Shown here: positions 8,343 through 16,939 of the stretch, piece after piece
How the letters are laid out: every line of letters starts with the position of its first letter
Position numbering within the stretch: position 1 is the stretch's first letter
Assembly (NCBI RefSeq): GCF_051660745.1
Contig: NZ_JBOFQF010000007.1
Location: 1-30,962 of the forward strand
Origin: Segniliparus sp051660745
GTDB lineage: Bacteria > Actinomycetota > Actinomycetes > Mycobacteriales > Mycobacteriaceae
DNA: 30,962 bases
Reading direction: 5' to 3'
Position numbers and translations under genes: made by a program
Notes under the pieces: model-generated
Database searches by the model: none
The model's input: only the letters and a program-made list of their open reading frames with translations
What the model was told of the DNA's origin: nothing

Positions 8343-8512
8343 CCAAGCCGGATTTCTTCGCGCTGGCTGTAGAGGAGACGATGCGCGGCCGCCCCTTCTC
8401 GGGGTCTGCGCCTGAGCGAAAACCCCGGGGTTTGCTCGGGTTGTTCTCTCGGCGACAGAGAGGTACGGCAGTCGCGCCAGAGAAAGAGGCAGGCGGTGAT
8501 GCGTTGGCCTGA
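8339..8512 (+). CDS. Small hypothetical protein coupled to the excisionase-like gene
   Basis: A 57-residue reading frame starts with GTG overlapping the previous stop (GTGA), the same coupling seen at several junctions in this element. The product is basic and Arg/Gly-rich in the middle (GLLGLFSRRQRG), with no recognised domain. A 14-bp palindrome, AAACCCCGGGGTTT (8420-8433), lies inside it and could fold in the mRNA. The reading frame is short, so the coding call rests on the coupling and position only. Confidence 0.45.
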   Translation: MTKPDFFALAVEETMRGRPFSGSAPERKPRGLLGLFSRRQRGTAVAPEKEAGGDALA

Positions 8513-8533
8513 TTTGCGTAACTGAACGGTCGC

Positions 8534-8585
8534 GCGCCCTGCTCCGAGGAAGTTCTTGCAGGAATAGCCCCTCAGGAGCGGGCGC
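8534..8585 (+). terminator. Weak hairpin between small gene and Cys-rich gene
   Basis: GCGCCCTGCTCC (8534-8545) pairs with GGAGCGGGCGC (8575-8585) with one bulged base and a loop of about 29 nt. It sits in the 129-bp gap before the next gene. It could be a partial terminator or attenuator. No other feature is seen in this gap. Confidence 0.25.
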
Positions 8586-8641
8586 ACGATCGGAATCCTG
8601 ATGAATCCAGTTTTTCTATCTAGAACCAGAGAGGACTTCAA

Positions 8642-8980
8642 TTGAAGACTATAGCATCGGCTTTCCCCGATGAGAACCCCCGGAACGGGACTGATTGGCC
8701 TTCGACCAGGGCCGGATTGTTTCGGCGGCGCGATACTGCCGTACGGCTCGCGCCGTTGGAGTGCGGATGCGCCGACCCGTGGACCTGCCGCTGCAACGAA
8801 GACGAGGAACTGAGCGAGTCCAGGCTTGATTGCCTCGCGGTGGCGTACCGGCACGTCTTGGCGTGCGGTTACACTCCGGTCGCGAACTGGCCTGCCTTGC
8901 GCGAGTTGTGGCGGCGAGGCGGCGAGGACCGAGCGTTGTCGCTACGGGTCTCCTGGTTGTGCAGGGGGTCCGAACAGTGA
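8642..8980 (+). CDS. Small Cys-rich hypothetical protein upstream of replicase
   Basis: A 112-residue protein starting at TTG, with GAGAGGA 6-7 nt upstream. A compact cysteine cluster, LECGCADPWTCRC (about 38-50), could bind metal. The C-terminal half is helical (CLAVAYRHVLACGYTP, then LRELWRRGGEDRALSLRVS). Proteins of this pattern are often found directly before the DUF3631-type gene in actinobacterial integrated elements. The function is unknown. The stop overlaps the next start (GTGA), so it is coupled to the replicase. Confidence 0.8.
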   Translation: MKTIASAFPDENPRNGTDWPSTRAGLFRRRDTAVRLAPLECGCADPWTCRCNEDEELSESRLDCLAVAYRHVLACGYTPVANWPALRELWRRGGEDRALSLRVSWLCRGSEQ

Positions 8981-10758
8981 GCGGTCAAGATCTGAATGTG
9001 GGGGGCGCGCGTGTCGCGCCCCCCGCTGGGCCAGTGGAGTTGATCGACGGGGCGGCGTTGCTGGACAAGGTGCGGGCGTTCAACGACCGGTTCGTAGCAT
9101 TGCCTGGTGAGGCGGCGCGGGTGTTCGTGCCGTTGTGGGTGGCGCACGCGCACCTTTTGGAGGTGTTCGACTCGACCCCTCGGGCGGCGTTCATGTCGCC
9201 AGAGCCGGGGTCGGGCAAGACCCGCCAGTTGGAGGTGATCGAGACGCTGACGCCGAATGCGATGCACGCGGCAGGGGTGAGCCTGCCCGTGTTGTTCCGG
9301 TCGGTGGCGTCGATGAAGCCCACGCCGACCATCCTGCACGACGAGATCGACGTGGTGTTCGGGCCGAAGGCGAAAGAGCACGAGAACCTGCGCGGGTTCC
9401 TCAACTCGGGCCACCGCAGGGGCGCGAAGTACTACCGGTGCGTGGGGGAAGGCTCGAAACAAGAGTCGGTGCCCTTCCCCAGCTACAGCGCGCTCGCGGT
9501 GGCGGGGCTGGGCAATATCCCCCGCACCGTCCGTCAGCGCTCGGTGGTCGTGAGGATGCATCGCCGCGCCCCCCACGAGAAGGTTGAGCCGTTCCGCCAC
9601 CGCATCCACAGTCCTGAGGGCAACGAGCTTCGCGACAGGCTCGCCGCGTGGGCCGACCAAGTCCGCGAGCATATGGCCGGAAGGTACCCGGTGATGCCCG
9701 AGGGCGTGGAGGACCGCGACGCGGACGTGTGGGAGCCGCTGATCATGGTCGCGGACGCGGCGGGGGGCGACTGGCCCGAAACGGCGAGGGCGGCGTGTCA
9801 GGCGTTCGTCTCGGCGGGCAAGACCCCGGAGGCGGCGTCGCTCGGCGTCCGGCTGCTGCACGACGTGAGGAAAGCGTTCGGGGAGAACGGGCGGATCGGC
9901 GCCGACGCCTTGGTCGGCGCGCTCGTGAAGACGCCGGACGCGCCGTGGTCGAAACTGCACGGCGAACCCATCACCCGCTCAGAGCTCAAACGCATGCTCG
10001 CGGACTATGGCGTCGAGGACAAGAAGATCCGGTTCGGGAAGAAGACCGAGATGGGTTACTACAGGGCCGCGTTCGCTGAAGCCTGGACCCGCTACCCCCT
10101 CCCTGAGAAACCAGAACAATCGGAACGCGCGGAACACCGCAGCTCACAAGACACGGACCTGACTCCGGAGCTGGAGTATGTTCCGGAACACCACGACGAG
10201 CAGGAACACCGAGCACCAACCCTGACTAGGGATGTTCCCGAAGTTCCCGATGTTCCAGGAACACAGGAGGGGGACGAGGAGATCGGGGAAGCCGGGTTCG
10301 TGGGCAGGTTCGTCAGACTAGTCGCGAAAACCGAACGCGCCGCGCTCGCCCTCCTCTCACTCACAGCAGACGACCGCTTCCCCTGCAACCGCGACAGCAT
10401 CGCCGAGCGGCACCTCGCATACGCACAGCGAGCGCTGCACAACGTCGAGAGCGTCCTCGAACCACTCGCGCCAAACAAGGAGGTGAGCGCCGCAGTTCCC
10501 GACAGCGCTCGCATTTCCCGCAGCGCCGCCGCCGATTCAGGAAAGCGGCCCTCGCTCACCGGCGAGTTCGGCAGGCTTGCGTTCGAACTCGACAACCGAT
10601 GCGCTCGTCTCGCCCGCCACGCCCGAGACGAGCGGTTCGCGACCAGCCGAGACGAGATCGCTACTGACAATTACCAGACGCTAGCTGAAATCCATCGAGC
10701 GCTCGCCGAAACGACCGACCGGCTCAAGCCCGCCGACTCCCAATCTCGCACCGCCTGA
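8977..10758 (+). CDS. DUF3631-type ATPase / putative element replicase
   Basis: A 593-residue protein from a GTG that overlaps the previous stop. The N-terminal ATPase part has Walker A PEPGSGKT (75-82) and a Walker B-like ILHDEID (119-125). DUF3631 follows at about 200-372 (LLHDVRKAFGENGRI, then ELKRMLADYG, then GYYRAAFAEAW). The family is found in mycobacterial and other actinobacterial mobile elements and is thought to act as helicase or primase-helicase in their replication. Residues 373-440 are an acidic linker with repeated Glu/His/Pro. The C-terminus holds two similar helical repeats (443-497 and 530-584) that do not belong to the usual DUF3631 protein. The gene ends at a strong bidirectional terminator. 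Confidence 0.82.
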   Translation: MSGQDLNVGGARVAPPAGPVELIDGAALLDKVRAFNDRFVALPGEAARVFVPLWVAHAHLLEVFDSTPRAAFMSPEPGSGKTRQLEVIETLTPNAMHAAGVSLPVLFRSVASMKPTPTILHDEIDVVFGPKAKEHENLRGFLNSGHRRGAKYYRCVGEGSKQESVPFPSYSALAVAGLGNIPRTVRQRSVVVRMHRRAPHEKVEPFRHRIHSPEGNELRDRLAAWADQVREHMAGRYPVMPEGVEDRDADVWEPLIMVADAAGGDWPETARAACQAFVSAGKTPEAASLGVRLLHDVRKAFGENGRIGADALVGALVKTPDAPWSKLHGEPITRSELKRMLADYGVEDKKIRFGKKTEMGYYRAAFAEAWTRYPLPEKPEQSERAEHRSSQDTDLTPELEYVPEHHDEQEHRAPTLTRDVPEVPDVPGTQEGDEEIGEAGFVGRFVRLVAKTERAALALLSLTADDRFPCNRDSIAERHLAYAQRALHNVESVLEPLAPNKEVSAAVPDSARISRSAAADSGKRPSLTGEFGRLAFELDNRCARLARHARDERFATSRDEIATDNYQTLAEIHRALAETTDRLKPADSQSRTA

Positions 10759-10831
10759 ACCACCAGGCACCCCTGGGGGGAGCCCCTCTCAGAAAAACCC
10801 GGAACCATACCCGGCGATGTGCCCCGTCTCC

Positions 10832-10875
10832 CCCCGAGCTCTACGGCCCCATGGAATCCGCCGTAGAGCTCGGGG
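10832..10875. terminator. Strong bidirectional terminator
   Basis: CCCCGAGCTCTACGGC (10832-10847) and its exact complement (10860-10875) form a 16-bp stem with a 12-nt loop. It lies between two convergent genes, 74 nt after the replicase and 12 nt after the stop of the minus-strand membrane protein. It should serve both strands. Confidence 0.8.
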
Positions 10876-10886
10876 ATCGGCAATGC

Positions 10887-11726
10887 TCAAGGAAGCGGGA
10901 CAGCGTGATTGATGCCTGTGGCGACGAAGGCGGTCACAACGATGGTCATCATCATGGGGACCACGAGCCCGGACATGGAGAATCCGATCCCGGTGACCCC
11001 ACTGGCGAATCGAGCGCCCTGCCCGACCAACCAATCATGCTTCCTGCCGTTTCGCCAACGTTTGAACGTGATTGCCACGAGCGCTTTGTGCAGGGATTCC
11101 CGCGCGTACGCCTCTCTCAAGGGTGTTGGGATCTTCGCGATCTTCCTGCCCAGTAGGAGCATCATCGCCATGCCGAGAAATAGCGTCATGAACTGCAAGG
11201 GCAGGCCGAACAGCTCGAACAGCTCGCCTCTGATCGGCTTCCCCTCCTTGTTCGCGTCGTAAATCTCGTTGCCGATCATCCCGAGGAAGGCGGAGCAGCT
11301 GACCAAGAGCGTCGAGAGCACTGCCCAACCCGAATACCTCCATTGCCATTTTCCGTAGGTGCCGGACGTCGACGGCGGTTTCGGCGCGGAATAGTACACC
11401 GATTGCTCAGCGCCGATGAGGACAACAATTATGACCGCAAACACGCCGAGGTACACAGCCTTCCAGGGTTGCGGGAGGGCTTCGCCACTAATGACATCCT
11501 GTCTGCGGACGACAGCCAGGCACAAAAGCGCGCCCAGTGGGACGCTCACACAGACTGCGATCAATACCCGCAGGCGGGGGCGCTTCTCTAGCCAGAGCCG
11601 CTTAGGCAGCTTCAATCCATGCCCGGCCGCCGAGACTCTGCGCTTTGGGCGTTGCACCCATTCGCCGTTAGGCCGGCCCGAACGGACTGGAGTCCGCACA
11701 GACTCCATAGGGGCTTTCATCAACAT
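10887..11726 (-). CDS. Hypothetical five-span membrane protein
   Basis: A 279-residue protein of unknown function. A basic N-terminus (Arg/Lys-rich, 11-53) precedes membrane spans at about 54-73, 88-105, 133-151, 172-193 and 248-270. A basic cytoplasmic loop (KRWRNGRKH) lies before the last span. The ATG at 11726 follows GGAGAA with 5-nt spacing. It is transcribed against the replication module and away from the secretion cassette, as a monocistron ending at the strong terminator. It could confer exclusion or immunity on the host cell, or anchor a partner, but nothing in the sequence shows which. Confidence 0.78.
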   Translation of the reverse strand: MLMKAPMESVRTPVRSGRPNGEWVQRPKRRVSAAGHGLKLPKRLWLEKRPRLRVLIAVCVSVPLGALLCLAVVRRQDVISGEALPQPWKAVYLGVFAVIIVVLIGAEQSVYYSAPKPPSTSGTYGKWQWRYSGWAVLSTLLVSCSAFLGMIGNEIYDANKEGKPIRGELFELFGLPLQFMTLFLGMAMMLLLGRKIAKIPTPLREAYARESLHKALVAITFKRWRNGRKHDWLVGQGARFASGVTGIGFSMSGLVVPMMMTIVVTAFVATGINHAVPLP

Positions 11727-12266
11727 GACGTTCTCCTTCTCGCTATGTCCGCTGGCACTATCTGGCGCGGTGACGATAGTGTGCGCGAGACCTCTGACAA
11801 GGCGTTAGGCGAAGTGAGGACGGGCGAAGAAGCAACGCTAAGCCGTTTCCTGGAACAGGAACCTACGCAGGCGTGACCCGTGATGATCCAAGAATATCTA
11901 AAATTGAGACAATCGTCTCAATTCTTGATTTCGGGAATAATCCACAGCCGCCCCACCGGCCTTTGCTGCCGATTTCCAGGTCAACGTTATCTTTCCGTTA
12001 CCTAGCGTGGCGCGCGGCGGCTTTTTCGCGCGAACTCGGGCGATACGGCCTCGCGTGCGCCGGTTTCATAACATTCCGTGCTCTTAGTGTTATGTATCTG
12101 TTATTTATTGGTGGAGCCAGAAGCTCCCGCGAACCGGTGATCGCAAGATCGACCGCTTGCCTAATCCGCAGGCCGGGGTACAGTTTCGAGGCGTGACAAG
12201 CTTCCTCGCGGCGACGGACACCGTCCCTGCCCCTTCCGTTTTCGCCCTCCCCCGCGGAGGCTCGCG
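11727..12266. promoter_or_regulatory. 540-bp gene-poor control region before the secretion cassette
   Basis: No convincing gene is seen here. It is AT-richer than its surroundings. It holds a perfect 22-bp operator-like inverted repeat (AATTGAGAC at 11902-11910, GTCTCAATT at 11915-11923, 4-bp spacer). Further on, CATAAC (12067-12072) and GTTATG (12089-12094) flank TAGTGT (12085-12090), a possible -10 box. GGAGG at 12256-12260 is the ribosome-binding site of the first cassette gene. It probably carries the promoters for the divergent membrane protein and the long cassette operon. Confidence 0.5.
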
Positions 12267-12614
12267 ATGAGCGGCGGACAAGGCACGGACGACATCCGGC
12301 TCGAACCAGAGGTCGCGAAAGCGAAATTGGCCGAGACCGGCGATATCGCCGCGTATGTGAAGAAACGCGGAGTCGAGGGCCTGGCGCGGTGCGACGACCC
12401 GCCAGCGGGGTTGTCCGATCCCGCGTCGCTCGCGCTCGCGCGCCGCCAGCTCGCCGTCCACCCCGTGCTCAAAGAGGCTTTCGAGAAGGAGGCCGACCGG
12501 CTCACGGACCACGCCGACGAGATGATCACCTCGGTTCAAAAGTACGCGAACGAAGACGCGGAGAGCGCCGAGGACGTGGAGCGGATCGCCCGCAGGCTCG
12601 GAGATAACCCATGA
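12267..12614 (+). CDS. EspC-like small type VII secretion substrate (YxxxD)
   Basis: A 115-residue mostly helical protein. Near the C-terminus it has Y93-A-N-E-D97, which fits the YxxxD/E secretion signal of type VII (ESX) substrates, followed by a charged helix (ESAEDVERIARRLG). Size and signal position match EspC/EspF-like proteins of mycobacteria, which usually pair with a larger partner encoded next to them. It is the first gene of the cassette operon and overlaps the next by ATGA. Family assignment rests on size, helicity, signal and context; no WxG motif is present. Confidence 0.7.
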   Translation: MSGGQGTDDIRLEPEVAKAKLAETGDIAAYVKKRGVEGLARCDDPPAGLSDPASLALARRQLAVHPVLKEAFEKEADRLTDHADEMITSVQKYANEDAESAEDVERIARRLGDNP

Positions 12615-13603
12615 CCGCCTACAAACCGCGCGAGCCATTCCCCGGTGTCGGCAAGGACTACAAAGGCCCGCCCATGACGGCCGAACTGTACAGGCGGCTT
12701 GAAGCGGAGTGGTACCGGGAGCAGGACGCGGCGGCGTGGGAGGCCGAGCAGTCGGACGAATGGCGGCGCGGCCGCAACGAGGGGAACGTGGCCGCTCATC
12801 GGCAACAACGGCTCCTCACGGCCCGGATCTCGGACGCAGCGCAGCAAGTCCGTGGGCTCACCGTGGCTGCGACGAGCCAGCAGATCGGGGTGCGATGCGA
12901 GACGGGCGGGGACGGCACCCCGAAACGGCTCGACCTCGGACGGCAACTCGGATCGCACGGCGGCGACACGCTCATCTGGGCGTGGTCGATGTGCGCCTAC
13001 GGATACGACAAGCGGATCAGGGCGGTGCTCGAACTCTTAGAGGGAGTCGAGGACTTCGGCACGAAGTTCGACGAGGACAGGCTCACCCCGCCGTCAGCCA
13101 CCAGCATGGCCGAGTCGAACGGCGCGAACAAAGAAGTATTCGACCGACTCATGGCAGAAGCCCGCGTCGAGGGCCGAGGCGGCGAGGACGCGCGCCAATC
13201 GCTCAGGAAGTACCCGAACCGGCAAGTGATCCTACCGTTCGTCGCCCACTCCTCCCAGCACAACAGCATGTTCACGATCCAGCTCGACGGGGCGCTGCTA
13301 CCCGTCGCCGTCACCGTGCCGGGATTCTCGGACGTGGAAAATCTGCGGCTTTGCCAGCTCCTACGGCACCTCGGGCTCGTCGCGCGCCGCGAGCATAAAA
13401 CGATCATGCAGCGCGCCGTCAAAGGGCTGCCGGGGTTCGACGGCCTGCGGCCCGGAGCGCCTGACGCAGCGAGCCTGTTAGAACCGCCCAGGACATCGGA
13501 ATGGCCGTCCGAGGACGAGGCGGCGCAGGACATCCGCGACCGATGGCTCGCGGACCTGCGACTGGAAATCGACCGGGGCGAGCACGGAGGCAAGCCGGTA
13601 TGA
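12611..13603 (+). CDS. Hypothetical protein, cassette gene 2
   Basis: A 330-residue soluble-looking protein of no recognised family. The N-terminus is helical and rich in Trp, Glu and Arg (EWYREQDAAAWEAEQSDEW, about 33-51), followed by a helical region at about 60-95. The middle (about 95-155) is globular with WAWSMCAYGYDKR. Later segments include a beta-rich stretch (TIQLDGALLPVAVTVPGF) and LLRHLGLVARREHK. Its ATG overlaps the stop of the EspC-like gene and its stop overlaps the next ATG. That coupling suggests it acts with the small YxxxD protein, as partner or chaperone. No signal peptide or membrane span is seen. Confidence 0.8.
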   Translation: MTAYKPREPFPGVGKDYKGPPMTAELYRRLEAEWYREQDAAAWEAEQSDEWRRGRNEGNVAAHRQQRLLTARISDAAQQVRGLTVAATSQQIGVRCETGGDGTPKRLDLGRQLGSHGGDTLIWAWSMCAYGYDKRIRAVLELLEGVEDFGTKFDEDRLTPPSATSMAESNGANKEVFDRLMAEARVEGRGGEDARQSLRKYPNRQVILPFVAHSSQHNSMFTIQLDGALLPVAVTVPGFSDVENLRLCQLLRHLGLVARREHKTIMQRAVKGLPGFDGLRPGAPDAASLLEPPRTSEWPSEDEAAQDIRDRWLADLRLEIDRGEHGGKPV

Positions 13604-15831
13604 GCAGCGACCCGAAAAGCATCGTCAAACCCGCGAGCGAGCACGCCGGAAAGATCCTGGGTACGAACTGGGCCGAAGACCGCCCCGAACGGCTCGCGCG
13701 CAACAGCGACCACCTTCGCGAGCTGCACGACGCGGTGCTCGCCAAAATCGAGGAGTTGGAGCACCAGCACAACCGTCTCGGCGAACTGCTCGACTCCGAG
13801 GGGCTGCGTGCCGGTCAACAGCGCCACGCCCAACGAGTCGAGGCGCACCGCCTGTTGGCCGAAGCGGTCAAAGCCGAGGCGGACGGGGACTTCCAGCGCG
13901 CCGTGCTCCTGCACAAGCTCCAAACCGACCTGGACGAGATCGTGCTCGTCGCAGAAGCGCTCCTCGCCGCCGACGACGCATTGAACGGCCCGACGGGCGC
14001 GACCGGCAACCGGCACAAGATCCTCGAAGCCGCCCGATTCGAAGTGAAGCAGCGCATCGAGACGTTCGAGCAAGACCCCCTTATCGCCGTCCCCGACTAC
14101 CCCTTCGACCCACCGGACATCGACACACGGCCCGAACCGGCCAGACGGGAACACGCCCCGGAGCCCGCGCACCAAGCGAAGCCCACGAAGGCCGAATCCG
14201 GGCCATCGGAGGACCAGGCCGAGCAGTCCGCCGCTCTTTCGCCCGCTGTCGGCCCGACCCAGCACGGCGGGGCCGGAATCGCGCACGAGCATCCCGACCC
14301 GTTCGCGCTGCACGCCGCAGCATGGCCCGAGCAATCCGCGCACAGCGCGCCAGAGACCCCAGCCGCCGCGCCAGGCGAGAGCCCACACGCCGACGCTGCC
14401 CACGTACAATCCGCGGTGCCTAGTTTCGGAGAGACCTCCGTCCATTCCGAGGCCCACAGCGGCGAAGCTGGCGGACACACTGAGGCACAAAGCGCCCCCG
14501 CACCGACCGATACCGACCGCTCCGGGGCGACGACGGCGCAGAGCGCGACGGACAGCGGCGGCCCCGACATCGTGGACGTGGAATACACCGACACCGCGAC
14601 GCAAGCCGGGGCCGCGCAAATCGCCATGAGCACCAGCCTCGCCTTCAAAGACACGGATTACCGCCCACCGTCCGCTCAGCGGGTGCGCGACGAGCGGTTC
14701 GGCGACCTGCCCGCCGCGCCCGCGCCCTCAACCGATCCCGAATCGGTGGTCACCGCCCTATGCCAGCTCGCCGCGCCGCTCGTGAGGAACCAACCGAGCT
14801 GCCTCAAACAGGAAGACGCGCCGATAGAGGTCTGCGTGCTCGTGGAGGAGAACGACGACGGCGAGACCGTCTACCGCTTCCACACGAACGCGGGCTTCGG
14901 CGTGAACCCGCCAGGAGTACCGACACCGGACATTTGCGAGCCGGGGTTCGAGACCTCCGTCGGGCTCGTCCTGACCAGCCCCATAGGACAACGCGCCTCC
15001 GTCCTGCACGCGACGGTCGGAGTCCTCAGCGCCGCCGAAGTCGCGGTGCGCGACTTCCAATTCCGCCAAGAGCACGACAAACGCGCGGGCAAACGCCGCG
15101 CCCTGATCGGAATCGGGAGCACCGGCCCGATCCTCACCGAGGTCCGCCGATCCGCCGTGGGCACCATGAACCACGTGATCGGGGAACCGCCGCCCTCCCC
15201 CTTCTTCGTGGACGGCGACGAGCTCGCGGACGCGAAACCCAACGCCGACCCCGCCATGCTCACCGCGCGCCACCCCCTCTACCGCGCCGCCGAGGGCTTG
15301 AACCCCTACCGAGGCACCGACCAGCTCGCGCACAAGCTCGACCGCGCCGTGCGCTGGTGGGACGCGAGGACCGTGCAAGACCACACGGGGCGCGAGAGCT
15401 GGCACGTCCAAATCGAATTCGCCACCAAACTCGTGGACGACATCTGCGTCGCCGCCGAAGTCAGAGACCGCCCCGGCGTGCAAGACGCGTTGCGCGCGAT
15501 AGACGATTGGCGGCAGGCGAACCAACACACCCTCACAGCAGACCTCGCCGCATGGCTGCCGCCGCTCTGGGAGGCGGTGCGCCGCGAGCACGGCAAGAAG
15601 CTATGGGACCGCGCCCCGTTCGACATCATCCGCCCCTACCGCGCCGTGCTCGCTCGATGGGCTTTCACCGCCCTCCTCGCCGAGTACGAACGCGGATGGA
15701 GCCGCGCGGAGAGCGATCCCTACTGGCTGCACACCATCTGCTACCTGCATTTGAAGGCGCATAACGACCAGATCGGGAAGCTCGACGAACGTATCCCCGA
15801 CTACCCCGACGACATCTACGCCAATCTATGA
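13600..15831 (+). CDS. Large hypothetical protein with disordered linker, cassette gene 3
   Basis: A 743-residue protein starting at the ATG that overlaps the previous stop. Residues about 30-150 are strongly helical and charged, coiled-coil-like (HLRELHDAVLAKIEELEHQH). Residues about 165-335 are low complexity, rich in Ala, Pro, Glu, His, Ser and Thr, and likely disordered. The C-terminal 400 residues look globular, with a Trp-rich helical end (DRAVRWWDARTV, then EYERGWSRAESDPYW). No signal peptide, membrane span or known catalytic motif is seen. The domain order (coiled coil, linker, globular end) resembles scaffold or ESX-associated proteins, but no family is recognised. Confidence 0.82.
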   Translation: MSSDPKSIVKPASEHAGKILGTNWAEDRPERLARNSDHLRELHDAVLAKIEELEHQHNRLGELLDSEGLRAGQQRHAQRVEAHRLLAEAVKAEADGDFQRAVLLHKLQTDLDEIVLVAEALLAADDALNGPTGATGNRHKILEAARFEVKQRIETFEQDPLIAVPDYPFDPPDIDTRPEPARREHAPEPAHQAKPTKAESGPSEDQAEQSAALSPAVGPTQHGGAGIAHEHPDPFALHAAAWPEQSAHSAPETPAAAPGESPHADAAHVQSAVPSFGETSVHSEAHSGEAGGHTEAQSAPAPTDTDRSGATTAQSATDSGGPDIVDVEYTDTATQAGAAQIAMSTSLAFKDTDYRPPSAQRVRDERFGDLPAAPAPSTDPESVVTALCQLAAPLVRNQPSCLKQEDAPIEVCVLVEENDDGETVYRFHTNAGFGVNPPGVPTPDICEPGFETSVGLVLTSPIGQRASVLHATVGVLSAAEVAVRDFQFRQEHDKRAGKRRALIGIGSTGPILTEVRRSAVGTMNHVIGEPPPSPFFVDGDELADAKPNADPAMLTARHPLYRAAEGLNPYRGTDQLAHKLDRAVRWWDARTVQDHTGRESWHVQIEFATKLVDDICVAAEVRDRPGVQDALRAIDDWRQANQHTLTADLAAWLPPLWEAVRREHGKKLWDRAPFDIIRPYRAVLARWAFTALLAEYERGWSRAESDPYWLHTICYLHLKAHNDQIGKLDERIPDYPDDIYANL

Positions 15832-15849
15832 GGAAAGCGAGAACACATC

Positions 15850-16566
15850 ATGTCCGGTGACGTGTGGGGAGAGAACATCCGCGACTTCGGAGCGCCCGAG
15901 GAAGAGCGCAAGTGGGCCGACCCGAGACAGCAGCACGACGACGAGCAGCCAGCCGGCACCGCCGCCTCGGGACGCGACCCGTCCGGAGCGGTACGCGCGG
16001 ACGTGGACCCTTACCGTCAACTGTTGCGGCTCGCTGTCGCGTCCGACTGGGAGCAAAGGCTCGTGGCCGAGGGTTTGGCCTCAGCGTTCCGTGCCGCATA
16101 CGAAGACGCGATATCGAAGCTCCCCGAGGTAGAACTGCCGGAAGCGCCGACGCTCACAAGCGAGGAGCTGGAAGACCGGGTACGGGAGTACGCGGGTCCG
16201 CCCCGGTCGAGCGAGGCGTTCGCCGACGCGGTGCTCACCGCAGTGGAGGAAGCTGATGCCTTCTTACGGGAGCTTGCCGAGCGGCCTCAACCGGTCTTGC
16301 CACTGCCAGAGGCAAGCGTGCCGCGCACGATCCGACTTGGCGCGCTCGCCGGTTTCCTCAACGAATGCGAGGTCAACCCCGAGTGGGCGCGCGGCAGAAC
16401 CGGCACCGAGATCTCTAACGAGGCGTACGACGCGATCCTCCGAGCACGGGAGGCAGACCATGAGCGCGGCGACCCCACGGCGGACATACGGGCACGGGCG
16501 CAAGCGCTCACCGACAAGCTCTTCGGCTTCGGCTACGAGGCCATCGCCAAGCTACAGACCTTCTGA
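15850..16566 (+). CDS. Hypothetical acidic helical protein, cassette gene 4
   Basis: A 238-residue acidic protein, 18 bp after the previous gene. The N-terminal 50 residues are polar and probably flexible. The remainder is almost all helix (DWEQRLVAEGLASAFRAAYEDAISKL, then SEAFADAVLTAVEEADAFLRELAE, then a final ADIRARAQALTDKLFGFGYEAIAKL). No cysteines that could form a cluster, signal peptide or membrane span are seen. No family is recognised. Position inside the cassette suggests a cytoplasmic partner of secreted proteins. Confidence 0.78.
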   Translation: MSGDVWGENIRDFGAPEEERKWADPRQQHDDEQPAGTAASGRDPSGAVRADVDPYRQLLRLAVASDWEQRLVAEGLASAFRAAYEDAISKLPEVELPEAPTLTSEELEDRVREYAGPPRSSEAFADAVLTAVEEADAFLRELAERPQPVLPLPEASVPRTIRLGALAGFLNECEVNPEWARGRTGTEISNEAYDAILRAREADHERGDPTADIRARAQALTDKLFGFGYEAIAKLQTF

Positions 16567-16593
16567 CCACAAAGACCGAATGATAGGAACGCC

Positions 16594-16929
16594 ATGACAG
16601 ATTTGAAAGCCGACCTTCAACAGTTGAGCGCGCAATCGTTCTACTGGAACCAAGTCTCCGACGGGCTTATCGGGGTGAGGGACCAGGGCGATTCGCTCTT
16701 CGTCCGCAACACGCGGGAGAACTCGCACGCGATCCTCGGCAACGACTTCATCGCGGCATACAAAGACCTCGCGCATGCGCTCATCGACAGGGCGAACGAC
16801 GGAGCGTTCAAAATAGCCGACATGTCCGCCGCCGTGGTGGAAGTTGTGCAGGAGTACCGAAAAACTGAAGACGACTCCGCAGACCATCTGCACAACGTCT
16901 TCTCGCCCAACCGCCCGACGAAGTTCTGA
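16594..16929 (+). CDS. EspC-like small type VII secretion substrate (YxxxE)
   Basis: A 111-residue helical protein with Y88-R-K-T-E92 near its C-terminus, fitting the YxxxD/E ESX signal, followed by DDSADHLHNVF. A single Trp (W18) lies in the first helix. AGGAA precedes the ATG. The next gene, 10 bp downstream, encodes a WxG-type protein with membrane spans. The pair repeats the layout of a small YxxxD/E protein followed by a larger partner that is seen elsewhere in the cassette. Confidence 0.7.
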   Translation: MTDLKADLQQLSAQSFYWNQVSDGLIGVRDQGDSLFVRNTRENSHAILGNDFIAAYKDLAHALIDRANDGAFKIADMSAAVVEVVQEYRKTEDDSADHLHNVFSPNRPTKF

Positions 16930-16939
16930 GGAAGACAAT

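Noticed and set aside
11619..11876. 85-residue plus-strand frame opposite the membrane-protein start
   Set aside because: Overlaps the well-supported minus-strand start and its ribosome-binding site; composition like an antisense frame.
12105..12638. 177-residue minus-strand frame opposite the first cassette gene
   Set aside because: The plus strand has a good ribosome-binding site, ATGA coupling and a YxxxD signal; the minus frame has none of these.
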